From the NCBI GenBank assembly GCA_963576785.1, contig OY756139.1, positions 1,736,001 to 1,800,000 on the forward strand: a stretch of 64,000 nucleotides of DNA. The letters are read 5' to 3'. This document shows, one piece after another, positions 23,908 to 34,454 of the stretch. A program made the position numbers and the translations under genes. Numbering within the stretch: the first letter of the stretch is position 1; each line of letters opens with the position of its first letter. This DNA comes from Chlorophyllum brunneum (taxonomy: Eukaryota > Basidiomycota > Agaricomycetes > Agaricales > Agaricaceae). The notes beneath the pieces are model-generated. The model saw nothing but the letters and a program-made list of their open reading frames with translations, searched no databases and was not told where the DNA came from.

Positions 23908-26900
23908 TCAAGGATAACGGCTTCCTCCAACATCATCGGAGGGCTTCCTAGACGGTTCTTCATCACCCCAAGGGCTAAAGTGCGCTTTGCGGCCACGCGG
24001 GAGAGCGGATAACCAAGAGGGGAGGATCTTATTCGCATGTGGGTTGGAGGCTAAGGGCGATGCATGTATGTGGGATGGCGAGGAAGGAATGCTTCCAACA
24101 TCACTTAAGCTAGGTAGACGCTCAAAGCTCGTATTGGCTCCGCCTAGGGCACGTTGCAATGCCTCGCGCTCTGCAGGAGAAGGTGCAAACGCGCGCAAAA
24201 GCAGTGACTCGCTCGTGGAGGATGCTGAAGACAGTGTAGAAGAACCAATGCCAGTGGGATTGAGGTTGTCAAAGGAGGGTAAGGAATGATGTGTGGATGC
24301 CGAAGGCCCCCTAAACATGCTAAATTCTTTGGCATCGGGGTTGAGGCCCTTCCTCGACTTGTCCTTTGGAAGTATAGGGAACCATCTACGCATACAATTC
24401 TTCTGCAAGTTGAGGTCGGCTTCCGTGGATTCAGCGTCAAGATGCAATGGACCATCGGTTTGGAGAGGCGTTGGCCAATGACCATCCGCAAAGTCTCTGG
24501 GTACCTCCATCAGTCCCTTACGGTCGCCGTTCTCATATGTAGCAGGGTAAGTATGACCATCCAGAGAGTTGCGCTCGGAAGACGGAAACGTAGAGGTCGA
24601 GAGTGCTGCGGAGGATGATGTAGAGAACGAGCCGTAGGATGTATGAACGTCGAAACCGTCCTGATCTGACCCCTGATAGGATACATTCTTGTCTTGCCAT
24701 TCTTTCTCCAAGTACGGATCATTGTCTGATTGGAAAGATCGAGATGTTCCAAGAGTTTCGGAACCATCGAATGAGGTGATCAAGCCAGATGGTATGAGTG
24801 ATCGACCCGTGGGCGAGGAGACTGGTAAACCGAGCGTCCTTGAAACCTCATCTGCAAAATCCCCCAATTTATATTTTCCTCGGCGAGACGCCGCGAAAGG
24901 ATCGTAAGCCTGTGTAGCGCCATCAATAGACGAGGTTGGGTCGAAAGCCGAATGAGTACCGAGGGTTAAATGAGGGGGCTGGTATGGTGCAAAACTGGGC
25001 GCTGAGTCGAGCTCAACCCAACTATTTGATTCCACTGGTCCGTTGCCCGGGTCCGGGCCCACTTCCCGGCGGACGGCAGCACACGACGAATCGAGGGCAA
25101 AAATTTGTAGCAGTTTAACCCTTCGACTCTCGACCAAGTATTTCTTGTTCTGGAGTTTCTCCCGCTCGTCACTCAACTGATCCTCTAGCACTCGCGCTCG
25201 CTGATTGAGCGCAGCGACGATATCCTCAACATCCTTGATCTCTTGCTTCTTGCGTTCCAGTTCCTCTAAAATATCCCGTTCCACTGAAAAGACCTCATCG
25301 ATACTATGCCGCAAGGTTTCTTCGTCAGCAGAAGTCTGTCTCCGTAATTCACCCATCTCCTTGTCGAGCGATTGTACACGTCGAGTTGTGTGATCATGAG
25401 CAGACTGCGCCGTTTTGAACTTTTTATCGGCCTCCCGTTTTACAGCCTCAGCAGAGCGTTTCGAGTCCTCGAGTGCCTTGGTACGCAATTTAGTTTCAAG
25501 TTTGCCAGCGTCTTCTGTCCGTTTGCGCTCTCGGTAGGCATTTACTTCCTCCTGGAGCATATCATGGGTCTGGGAGGCTGATGTCTGGCAATCATGCAGC
25601 TGTGCCCGAAGATCAACAAGTGATGACTTTGAGACACTGATTTGTTCCAGAACATGGGCAATACGAGGTGATTGATCGAACAACGTGGAAGGTGATCGAG
25701 ACAGCAGTGAAGCCCCAACCGCATTTGACTCAGAGGAACTACATGGGTGTTGTATTTGAATGGAAGGGGGGTGGGAGACCAAGGCCAATGACCGTTGTTC
25801 AGAAGCTGCCTGCAAAACTCGAGTTGTATGAAGAGGAAGCGAGGCCGACTTGGGCAAAGGGGGTGGTGTTGTGCTGCGCGGAGTAACAACAGCAATTTTG
25901 CAGGTCGTGCGCTCACGGTTACGCAACTTGGGTGGAGAGCCGTTGACAAAAGCATTTGGAATGGCCACTTTCGAGGGAGGTCCTAATTAAATGGGTCAGA
26001 GATGCCCAATTGAACGCCGCAAACGTCGCACCGGTAAAGCCTTGAAGGATATCGAGGCTTTTCATGCTGAGAATCCCTGAACTCCAACTCTCCTCATCCT
26101 TCGACCTCGAGATGACATCTTGATACCAAGTCTCCAGGATTCCACCTCGCCACCATTTTCCAAAGGCGCCAATATACCAAGAATCCGAAATCATTAAGCT
26201 GTCACGGCCGTCGCGTATCGATGACTTGGGAAGGGGAATCATGGCTGCGACGGTGAATATGCCAAAACTATGAAACACATGTTTGGGGGTCCGCAGGGAA
26301 ATGGAGGCACGATTAGCGAAATGAAACGGAAAAGATCCGTCAAAAGGGAGTATGTGACCAGTAGCAGTACCGGTGGCTTTGGGTGGGGCAATGCGGGAAA
26401 GCCCTTCGAGAAGCTTGTTTGGGCCATCGTCGCAGTTTTCGTCGAGGCGACTCAGGTGCTGTCGGAATGATTGCTCGGTGAGATATGCGCGGAATGAGTT
26501 CTCGTTTGGATTAGTGAGATAAGCTGCCACAGATGGATCGCAAGGTAGATGAGGGTGGTGGATCAATAGGGCTGGAGACGGAAGAACTCGAAAAAACTGA
26601 CCTAGGACAAGAGAGACTATGGAGAATACAAGTAGACAGAGGATAGTCCTGATGTCACCTTTGCCTACGAGTAGGCTGGCGAGCTCTGTGAAAGGATTTT
26701 GGAGAGAAACGATGCCCAGGCCAGCGAGGGAGATGGACATGACGACGACAAGGAAGTCCCTCCAGGGGGACGGCAGGGCGGGGGGGGCAGAGGGGGGGCT
26801 TGGGGGTGGGGACAGGGTCGACAGTGTTGCTGGTGGAGGAGAGAAAGAGGTGGTGACTACCGAGACCACATCCCCCTCCACTTTCCCACGATCACAATCA

Positions 26901-26960
26901 ACCCGATCAGTCACACTCACGCCCCGCCGTCACACACCAGTGTCCTTGGAGATACAGCAT
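23908..26960 (-). CDS. Unidentified two-segment membrane protein with coiled coil
   Basis: I do not recognise a characterised homologue. Two probable transmembrane segments lie near the N-terminus (FLVVVMSISLAGLGIVSL and TILCLLVFSIVSLVLGQFF). A conserved-looking globular part follows (SLRTPKHVFHSFGIFTVAAM, then SWYIGAFGKWWRGGILETWY and QDVISRSKDEESWSSGIL). A 51-nt intron joins DILQGFTG to PPSKVAIPNAFVNG. Next come a Ser/Pro-rich part, a long coiled coil (about 150 residues; LETKLRTKALEDSKRSAEAV, LEELERKKQEIKDVEDIVAA) and a Ser-rich tail. The start is inferred: the frame opens only with GTG codons near 26920, where GTGAGT looks like a donor. A short first exon from ATG 26960, spliced over 26830-26920, restores the frame. 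A start at the first internal Met is the alternative. Two separate genes are less likely, given the splice. Confidence 0.65.
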
Positions 26961-26975
26961 CACGATTATCCACTA

Positions 26976-29174
26976 TCAATCTATCTCATCACGCAGTGTG
27001 CCCTCTAGTTCCTTCCAGCTCATCCACGCCCCCAACTCCCCTTTCACCATCCCCTCCACCCCCGCCTCTAGCCCACCCAACTTCACCCCCCTGTTCATGA
27101 AACTCGGTTGACTCCATGCCCCCGGCTCATGCTGAACCAGAGTGTCCATTTCCGACAGCGCTGTGATCCAGCGTGAAACCGGATTGTGGCCATTTGGACT
27201 AGTCCCAGAGCTATTCTTATCACCCATCTTACTCGGTGGACGCTTCCCCATGTCCTTCCGAAGCTTTTCCTCACGCGCTCGACAAACCTCCTTGACTGCC
27301 CGCCCTATGTCACCAAATACTTGCTCGTCGATCTCTCCGTCATCTTCGCTCAACTTCTCGCCATCCCATCTTTCCGAGTTTCCTGTCCCATGTGACTGTT
27401 GCTTACTTTCTTCTCGGCTATCTAGGACCTCCCACCTTGGTAAGCCCTTCCAAGTGGAGCTTTGTTTTGCCTGCGCCTGCGCCTGTTGGAGTCGCTCCTT
27501 ACCCTCTTCTTCCTGCCCGCACACAGAGTAACCTTTGACTTGAGATCCAACACGACGTTGCTGCGATTGTGACTGAGACTGCGATTGCGACATGGATGTA
27601 TCCGAAGCTGGCACTAGTATTCGTTCTGGCCCAGACGATTGTATCGGCTCCTGTGGTTGTCTGGGGGGAGAAACTCGTCTCATCACACGCGACCGTGGAT
27701 TTTGGGAAACCGACAAATCTGTTTTTGGCCTAGAGGGCGAAAGTGGAGCTTCTATTTTGGCATAAGAAGACATAGGTGGTAGCGTTGGAGAAGAAGAGGT
27801 GGTTTTGTGAGAATTTGGAAGTGGGAAGTTCTGAACTGCGGAGGTCGTGTCGTCTATTTTCTGGAGGTTTCTAAGAGGAACAGTATCTTGCTTGGGTGAT
27901 AATGGCCGTCGCTGACCAGGTATTGCAGCAGGCTCATCTTCATCGCTGGCAGACCAGTCCGAGATTGGTTGTGATGACCGCTCGTCGACCTCAGCATCAA
28001 TATCCATAGTACCCTGTTTGTTATTATCTTTTGTAGCTAGTTAGCGGCCATGATTTAATCAATGATTGGTCACGTACTATCGTCAAGACGGCGTCGCTTA
28101 TGCGACCTGGCAAGTTCTTTCGCCTCATCTGTCCTGAGATTCGGTGAAGAGCAAACCTCCTCCCCTTCGACTGCATTGAGTCCGTTATTGCATTGATATA
28201 GATACTGAGCTGAAAGTGTACTAACTAGGGAGGTCCCCCAAGACGGCCAAAATTTCTGACGGGATCTCGTAAAACGACGGCATTCTCTGAAAACTCTTAG
28301 GTACGATGAACAACCCTGTAAGACATAAACACACCGGTTTCCAAGGTGGTTTGTGGTTCTTGGAAGGGTCAGGATGGAAAGACCCGATAGAACTGGCTCG
28401 AATGTCTTGTTTGTCTGGAGCCTTGGGCACGAGATCTAATTTCCGCTGTTTGGGGACAGAACCAGAGCCCTTGTCAGTGACATTGCTTGCCAGGTTTTGC
28501 TTTTCCCTTTCAATGCGCCGCCCCCTCAGCGCATTGCTAGATTTTCAAATCAGATTGATTATAATCGAAATCTATAGCGGTCCTCACCCTTCACCACCTC
28601 CCTTTCTGAGTCCCTCAATCCATTCTTTGATGTCCCGGTGCGTGGTAATATCCTGTGGATTCCCCATCCTCTTCTCGTCAAAACTCCCCTCGGGTTTTGC
28701 GTTTCCACATTCAAGAGCTATAGTCTCGTTCGATGTCATTTTGTGTTCTTGCACAGCGACACGTCCAAGGAATAGCTTGAAATCTTTAATGCGTATTATT
28801 GCAGTCTGATGCTGCGTCAACCGCTTGTTCTGGGATACCCTACGACAAATGAGTCTGTCAGTCTGGCCCAGTTGCTGACAGATCTCCAAACTCACTTCAA
28901 ATATTCTTCAGCAGCTCTGGAGGTAAATTTGGCCGTTATAGATCTAGATGAGTCGGATACTCGTGCCCAGACGTTGGACTCCTGGCCTTCGGGACCACGA
29001 TGCAAAATCTTGAGGAACACATGTGAGTCTCAAATTTGCACTGGACATTGGGACAAGCACCTCGATGATTTGAACAGTCTTCCATTTTGGGTGGCGAGGA
29101 GCATTGAAATAATCTGCGCCGAAGTGCTCAGCGATACCAACGACATAGTCTTGGATCCAAGGTTGCAGAATCAT
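26976..29174 (-). CDS. Putative shelterin TPP1/Tpz1-like protein (TPP1-Est3 OB fold)
   Basis: Candidate telomere protein. The N-terminus has the TPP1/Est3 layout: LQPWIQDYVVG helix, then WKTVQIIEILHRG (strand 1), VWARVSDSSRSITAKFTSRA with AAEEYLK (strands 2-3 and helix), TAIIRIKDFKLFLGRVAVQE (strand 4) and a further strand, then a closing helix DIKEWIEGLRKG. Human TPP1 has the comparable order RPWI..., V..LVSDG...VRC, YLQVDRF. Seven exons fit: 29174-29061, 29008-28896, 28839-28588, 28536-28335, 28286-28226, 28170-28078 and 28027-26976; they sum to exactly 628 codons plus stop, with sensible branch sites. The middle is disordered, with an SQ cluster (five SQ in a row, coded near 27555-27592, plus others). 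The C-terminal 60 residues (NPVSRWITALSEMDTLVQHE..., GELGAWMSWKELEGTL) look folded and might bind partners. Homology is by pattern only; another OB-fold protein is possible. Confidence 0.62.
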
Positions 29175-29695
29175 AGAGAACGAGATTCATGGTACAGCTC
29201 AACGAGCAGTCACGTAGTCACATACACCTCACGTCGCGTGACATCATTGGAGCTAATCTTTGCTTCTGTATAATGATGGATGTTGTTATAAACTAAAACA
29301 CGACCGACACGAAGAAAACACGGAGACTGGAAAATCGACAACAGATCCCTGATAGATCACAAATAAGCTTACTGTTATACATACAAAGGCAGCAAAAAAG
29401 AGTGTGAGCGTTGCAACATGCATAATGAACAGATCTTGTTCGTCGCCCTCCAAAGCATGACGCATCTGCGACCGTGACTGGTATCGAATTGAGTGGGTAT
29501 CGCCAACAGGGCTCCCCGCGTGACTGGGTGAGACGATGCGGTGAAAGGGTGACGAAGGATGGGTAGTGGTATATGAGGGGTGTGCTTGACTCGCAAGCGT
29601 TCGCGAAGTAGTTGATCCGTGTGGATGATAAGACTTCTGTCCTGCATCGCGGAATCAACGTGTAGTGAGTATTGTTGACGTATATGATGACGCAA
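29175..29695. other. Intergenic region upstream of the TPP1-like gene
   Basis: 521 bp between the TPP1-like start and the stop of PSR1-like copy B (both minus strand). Near 29210-29245 it holds several ACGT-core sites (CAGTCACGTAGTCAC, CTCACGTCGCGTGAC). Nothing coding is apparent; it should contain the TPP1-like promoter and the copy B 3' UTR. Confidence 0.45.
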
Positions 29696-31331
29696 TCATC
29701 TCGCTCCATCCAGGATACCTCGAACGTCTGGAACACTAGTGAGATCAGCGAGGAATGGTATCAAGTCCGTTAGTTCTGCATCGTGTGGATCGTTGAACCA
29801 AGACGATACGGGCACAGCATTATGAGGGTGAAAAATATAAGATGCCGGCGAGTTATCCAATATTATGGTATCTGAGATTGGTCTTCCCAATTGAGATAGA
29901 TCCTACTCTTGTGTGAGTCCGAATCCACGATATGATGCCACAAGGCAGCAAACCTTGACATAATTGCCTTTATGACTAAAACAACTTTCCCGAAAGAGAC
30001 GATGGGCCACGACTCGATGGATATCAAGTTTGTCCAGGACAGGATCAGCATACTACGTCAACAAATTAGGATTAGATGGCATCGTCACAAGAAGTGAATA
30101 GGACATACTTTGCCCAAGCTGGCTGTGAAAACCACAACCTCATACAATTCTCCCATTCTTCTCAAGAATTCATCGACACCAGGACGTTTGAGGACATGGA
30201 AGTGATGCCAATGATATTCTATTTCTACAGGCACAACAAAGTCTGCTTGTTGGACAGCCTATATGGGCGATGAGACACGAACCGACCACGATAGAGGAAA
30301 ATTGGGAGACAGAAAATGTACCTTGAAACTGCTATGGACCAGAGTCTCGTCGAGATCCAGAACTAGGCATTTTCTACCAGCATGCTGTGGGGCAACTGGA
30401 GGTAAGAGAGGTCTCGGAAGACCATCCTGGGTTTGCTCATTTAGTGCAGAGACAGGTATGAGAGGGGCAATGAACTCACGGGGCCAATCGGGATTCCATT
30501 CCCACCATTACGCATCAGCTTTTCCTCCTCTTCCTGTTCATCCAACATTGCGACCTCCTCTTCCGTCATACTATCGGGATAGTCGGATGATTCATTGGTA
30601 GGGATGCGAGCGATAGGTTCACCTGTCGACCCAGGCGGTTGTACAGCACCTGAGGTAACGCCATCGGTCTCCTCAACAGGAAGAAGCTGTGCATTAAAGG
30701 GAACAATGACTTCCGCAGGTACAGGTGGCATTGGATCGTCAACAAATGCTTGGCCTGTATCCTGTTGTTGGGATATGACGGGGGGTGAATTATCAGACTG
30801 GGAATTAGACTCAGGAGCCTTCGCCTCCACAGTTTCAATTTCCCCATTCTGAGTGTCCTTAGGCTGGTCGGTAGGCGACGGGCTATCAGTCGGAGTTACG
30901 CAAGGAACGACTTTGTTGACGACACGGGTGAAAAAAGAGGGTTTGGAAGGAGATGAGTCTGTCACGGAATCAGTTCAGAGGGATGAGGGTCATGAACACA
31001 AGGGGACGCGCCTTCGGAAGGAGCGGATCTATTCTTGCGACGATAAAAGGGTACACGATGACTCTTGGAGGGCAAAGTGCTACGACTGGAAGTGAGGCTG
31101 GGGCCCGAGTTGTTCCAAGGATCCTGTCCTTGGTCATCAGTGCCATCCTGGGCGGTATTTGTGAGGGTATCTGAGGAGAGATGAGGTGGAAGGGATGGGG
31201 ATAGGCTGGATGGAAGACTTACCGCGCGTGGCTGAAGAGGCATTGTGGGGATGTGAAGAAGGGTTTGAGTATTTTGGAGAGTTTGAAAAGAGTCGTTTAC
31301 GGAGAGAAAAGCGAGAAGAGGAGGGAGGCAT
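29696..31331 (-). CDS. PSR1/SCP-type protein phosphatase (HAD, NIF family), copy B
   Basis: Second PSR1-like Ser/Thr phosphatase. The catalytic core reads [32 protein letters not shown], then after introns [12 protein letters not shown] sequence and [40 protein letters not shown], ending ILDGAR at TGA 29696. Introns after PIGP and SSFK sit at the same places as in copy A. The N-terminal half differs: a Ser-rich first exon ([20 protein letters not shown]), a second Ser/Arg-rich exon, then [20 protein letters not shown], which aligns with the [17 protein letters not shown] segment of copy A. It keeps the [16 protein letters not shown] block, also shared with copy A. Exact borders of the first introns are uncertain. 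The pair is inverted and 6.6 kb apart. Confidence 0.87.
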
Positions 31332-31533
31332 AAGGGTCGGGTGGAGGAGGATGGAGAGGGGCTGAGCGCCAGGACGAATGATGGCCTCAACGCCCTCCGC
31401 ATGCCCATCTGCACACGTGACACCGCGTCATGTGGGTGGTCATCACGTGTAGCAGATAGTTGATTGCGCTCTTACTCAGCCTTACTCAGCCTCTTACTAA
31501 TACTCGGTAATCTTCCATACACTAAGGCATTCA
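31332..31533. promoter_or_regulatory. Divergent promoter PSR1-like copy B / bZIP gene with AP-1-like sites
   Basis: 202 bp between opposed ATGs. Two CACGTG palindromes lie at 31414-31419 and 31444-31449. A perfect 10-bp tandem CTTACTCAGC occupies 31471-31490, each copy holding TTACTCA (reverse TGAGTAA), and TTACTAA follows at 31494-31500. TTACTAA is the Yap response element and TGAGTAA an AP-1-like site in other fungi. Function is inferred. Confidence 0.6.
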
Positions 31534-32482
31534 ATGCTATCCTTTCAGCACCAAGCTCCCTCCTCAAATGTTGGCCAGGCCCAGGCCCAGCAGAAGCAGC
31601 AACAAAATGACACTATGCAGCAACAGCAGCAGCAACAACACCAGCCATCCCAGCAGCCGCAGCAGGTCCAGCCATCCCAGCAACAACAACAGCAGCAGCA
31701 GCCTCAGGTCCAGACAATGCGTCTTCGTGATGATCCCCCTCCCATAACACCCCCAACACGATCTACTCGCAAGCGCAAAACGCCTCCCGCCGCTATTGAT
31801 CAGGTCCAAGCTCAACCCCCTCCACCCCCGCCACAGCAACCCATCCAGCATGTCTTGCCTCCTCCACATACACTCATGCATCCCCTCCAAGGCCCACTCC
31901 CTCCTGGCTATCCCTATGCTACTCCTGCGGACTATACACCGGGCGGGTTACCCCCCGGTGCGATGCCACCCCATCCCAACATGGCCCAACAACACCAGCC
32001 ACAAGCCCCTCCCCAATCAGGCTCAACCGGTCGAACGCTCAGTAACAGCAAGCGGGCTGAACAGAATCGAAAGGCACAGCGAGCATTCCGAGAGCGCAGA
32101 GATCAGTAAGTTGATCAACTCACAAAGTGCAGAAAGTCTGATCACATTATCAAGGCACGTCAAAGCACTAGAGTCCCGTTCCCAACTGCTAGACGCTGCA
32201 CTGGCATCCGCGGACGAGGCAAATCGGCGATGGGAAGAGTGCCGAGCGCTTGTGGATCAGCTTCGCATTGAGAACGCAGCTTTACGTGCTGCGCTTAGTG
32301 CCCAGCATCCAATGATCCCTCCTTCAGTCTTGCCACCAGTAACACCAACTTCTGGTACCAACGGAGCTACCAGTGGACCTTCAGTAGCTATTCCAGTGGC
32401 AGAGGATGATAAGAAGCCTGAAGGAGCTGCGGAGCAAGGGAAGGAAAGTGAAGAAGCGCCAGCAATAGAAAAGAAGGACTGA
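31534..32482 (+). CDS. bZIP transcription factor, Yap/Pap1-like, with polyglutamine N-terminus
   Basis: DNA-binding transcription factor. The N-terminal 60 residues are Gln-rich (runs of 7-8 Q), followed by Pro-rich sequence. The basic region SNSKRAEQNRKAQRAFRERR has the N-x3-QRAFR core of the fungal Yap/AP-1 class (NxxAQxxFR). A 49-nt intron (32106-32154) joins DQ to HVKALESRSQLLDAAL, and a leucine-zipper-like helix continues to LVDQLRIENAALRAALS. The C-terminus is short and acidic (KKPEGAAEQGKESEE). I see no Yap1-type cysteine-rich redox domains; the protein is also shorter than Yap1, so it is a Yap-related rather than a Yap1 orthologue. Its promoter contains Yap-type sites. Confidence 0.88.
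31600..31705 (+). repeat. CAG/CAA trinucleotide tract encoding polyglutamine
   Basis: Mixed CAG and CAA codons form two glutamine blocks separated by PSQQPQQVQPS. The interspersion of CAA makes the tract less prone to slippage than pure CAG, but length variation between strains would be expected. Confidence 0.8.
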
Positions 32483-33018
32483 GGACAACGGAGTGCCGTG
32501 CCATAGACATTTTATCGTTGAAATTCCTGTTGCTGTAAGCTGAAGGGGTAAGAGAATGGATTGTTCATATTTTGCCTCTGTAGTTCTGTTTGTGTACTGG
32601 TAGAGATGGTTAAAAGGACGATGATGATGGTGGATAGAGGACGAGGATGAAAAGGCTCTGCTCGTTATGTAACCATCTTTGTCATCCATGATCTGCTCAC
32701 TCCTGGAATCATCTTGCTTTATCATGACACAAACGTTTTGTGTTCTGTCGCTGCCCTTCATACCCCGTCTTCCACGGAGCGCGGGAGCGAGCCTTTCCTG
32801 AGCCCAATGGACGCCGAAAGCCCGGTGATTCCCCACAACTCCTCATCACAGTGACTTCCTTGGAAGACAACACCCCAAGTGCCCCTGCAAAGGATCCAAC
32901 AACCTCCGCTTTTGTCTTCCAAGCAGCTCTTGCACTGCATACCCCTGTGTTACGTAATATAGAGTCACAAGAACTCTGACGCGACTGTCACAGCTCACCG
33001 CGTCCTTTGCAAAGTGTC
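32483..33018. other. Intergenic region bZIP - PHS1
   Basis: 536 bp between two plus-strand genes. No frame is coding-like and no RNA gene is visible. It should include the bZIP 3' UTR and the PHS1 promoter. Confidence 0.45.
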
Positions 33019-33999
33019 ATGTCCAATGCCAACGCAGTACGACCAAGAGGTAGCTACCGTTCCTCACATACAACCAATTTTTATTCACCCCTACAGGTCC
33101 GCCTACTCCTATTAAGGCCTACCTTGTTGCCTACAACGCCCTCTCCACGTTCGGCTGGGGTTATATTCTTATTGCTCTCCTTATTCACCTCTTCAACTTC
33201 GATGGTAAATCGGATATATACGTACACGCCACCAATTCTGCGTCGCATGTTTTTTCCCGTTGGCTGTCCGCCCTTCCCTTCGTAAACTTTTCACAAGTCA
33301 AAGCTCTGGAGGCTCAGCTCCCTGTTGCCCTTCAGCCCTTTTGCCAGCGCGCCCAGACAGCGTACCTTCGCATTGGAACGCAGACAGCCTTTGTGCAGAG
33401 CTTTGCCGTCCTCGAAGTCGTCCACGTCATGCTAGGTTGGGTAAGAAGTCCCCTACCTACCACTATGGCTCAAGTCGCGAGCCGTTTATTCCTTGTCTGG
33501 GGCATTACAGAACAGTTTATAGATGTGGGTCGCGCCTACTCTACGCGGAAACGTTCTCACCCTGAATCGGACAAATAGACGCGCACATACCCATTCTATG
33601 CCACCATGGTCCTTGCTTGGTCGGTAGCAGAAGTGATTCGTTACAGCTTCTATGCCTTCAACCTTGCTGGATCTAATCCCTATATTCTCCTCTGGTTGCG
33701 CTACACGGCTTTCTATATCCTATATCCTTTGGGTGCTTCCTCTGAAGCTTCCCTTATTTATGCCAGTCTCCCCAACCCTCCGATCCCGGGGTGGTGGTCT
33801 TTGTTTCAGGGCAACTGGAAGCCTGCAGACTATGTCCGGGCTAGTCTTTTTGCGATCTGGTGGCCAGGTACGTATCATAAAAGCCTCGTACGCACAGCTG
33901 ACGTTCTCTATTTACTCAGGTCTCTATATCATGTATACTTACATGGTCAGTCAACGCCGCAAGGTCCTGGGTTCAAGCCAGAAACTCAAAGCGAGCTGA
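33019..33999 (+). CDS. PHS1: Very-long-chain 3-hydroxyacyl-CoA dehydratase (PHS1/HACD)
   Basis: ER membrane enzyme of fatty-acid elongation that dehydrates 3-hydroxyacyl-CoA to the enoyl form. The first exon (MSNANAVRPRG) splices to PPTPIKAYLVAYNALSTFGW and a first membrane helix. FLVWGITEQF, then across an intron YPFYATMVLAWSVAEVIRYS, FYAFNLAG and LLWLRYTAFYILYPLGASSE follow; the last stretch carries the family's catalytic Tyr and Glu. Five to six hydrophobic segments are visible. A dilysine-like end (SQRRKVLGSSQKLKAS) follows the last helix. Introns lie after the first exon, after TEQFID, and after IWWPG. Well supported. Confidence 0.93.
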
Positions 34000-34454
34000 T
34001 CTACCTCCTTGGCATCTTTATGGTTATGATGCTGACTCCCCAGGCCTGAGGCCTCAGTTGTCTACTACCAATCAATTGTCACTTAGGTAGCTCGACACGA
34101 AACATGTTCTCGTCTCTCTATCTGTGGCCAGTATCATTTGCCGTGCCGCAGTAAAGTACTACCTGTATACAGGTTTGTATAACAATAATCAAGATCCCGT
34201 AACCTATTAATCATGGTACTCGGGAGTGTAGCAAGCTGGCCTGGCGTGTGGAAGTGCCTGCATAAGCAAGGATGCCCGCGGCTTCCATCAAATGACAATT
34301 CAGGGTATAAAACGAAAAGTATTCACACCTATTTTTGGCTCGCAAATCACATACTTCTAGTTCCAATTTAACCGTAGTTCTCTACTCACGTCGGTCATAT
34401 AAAAGACCGTCTCGGTGCTTCGACTTTCCCTGGCGCCAGTATCCTCACACCAAC
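34000..34454 (+). promoter_or_regulatory. Promoter region of the secreted CMD-like gene with TATA boxes
   Basis: 455 bp spacer. TATAAAAG at 34398-34405 lies 50 bp before the ATG, and TATAAAA occurs again at 34306-34312. Such clear TATA boxes were not noticed upstream of the housekeeping genes here and suggest regulated, possibly high-level expression. A short inverted repeat (ACCTGTATACAGGT) occurs near 34161-34174. Confidence 0.55.

Noticed and set aside
25919..26920. Membrane-protein frame treated as a separate gene ending RLSTQVA
   Set aside because: The last residues are intron read-through; a GTGCGA donor and TTAG acceptor join it in frame to the coiled-coil part.
28809..29273. 154-codon plus-strand open frame over the TPP1-like 5' end
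   Set aside because: It is antisense to well-joined coding exons, has no family resemblance, and its codons are explained by the opposite strand.
31590..31705. CAG/CAA tract as a structural repeat element
   Set aside because: It is in frame within the bZIP gene and encodes glutamine, a common feature of fungal transcription factors.
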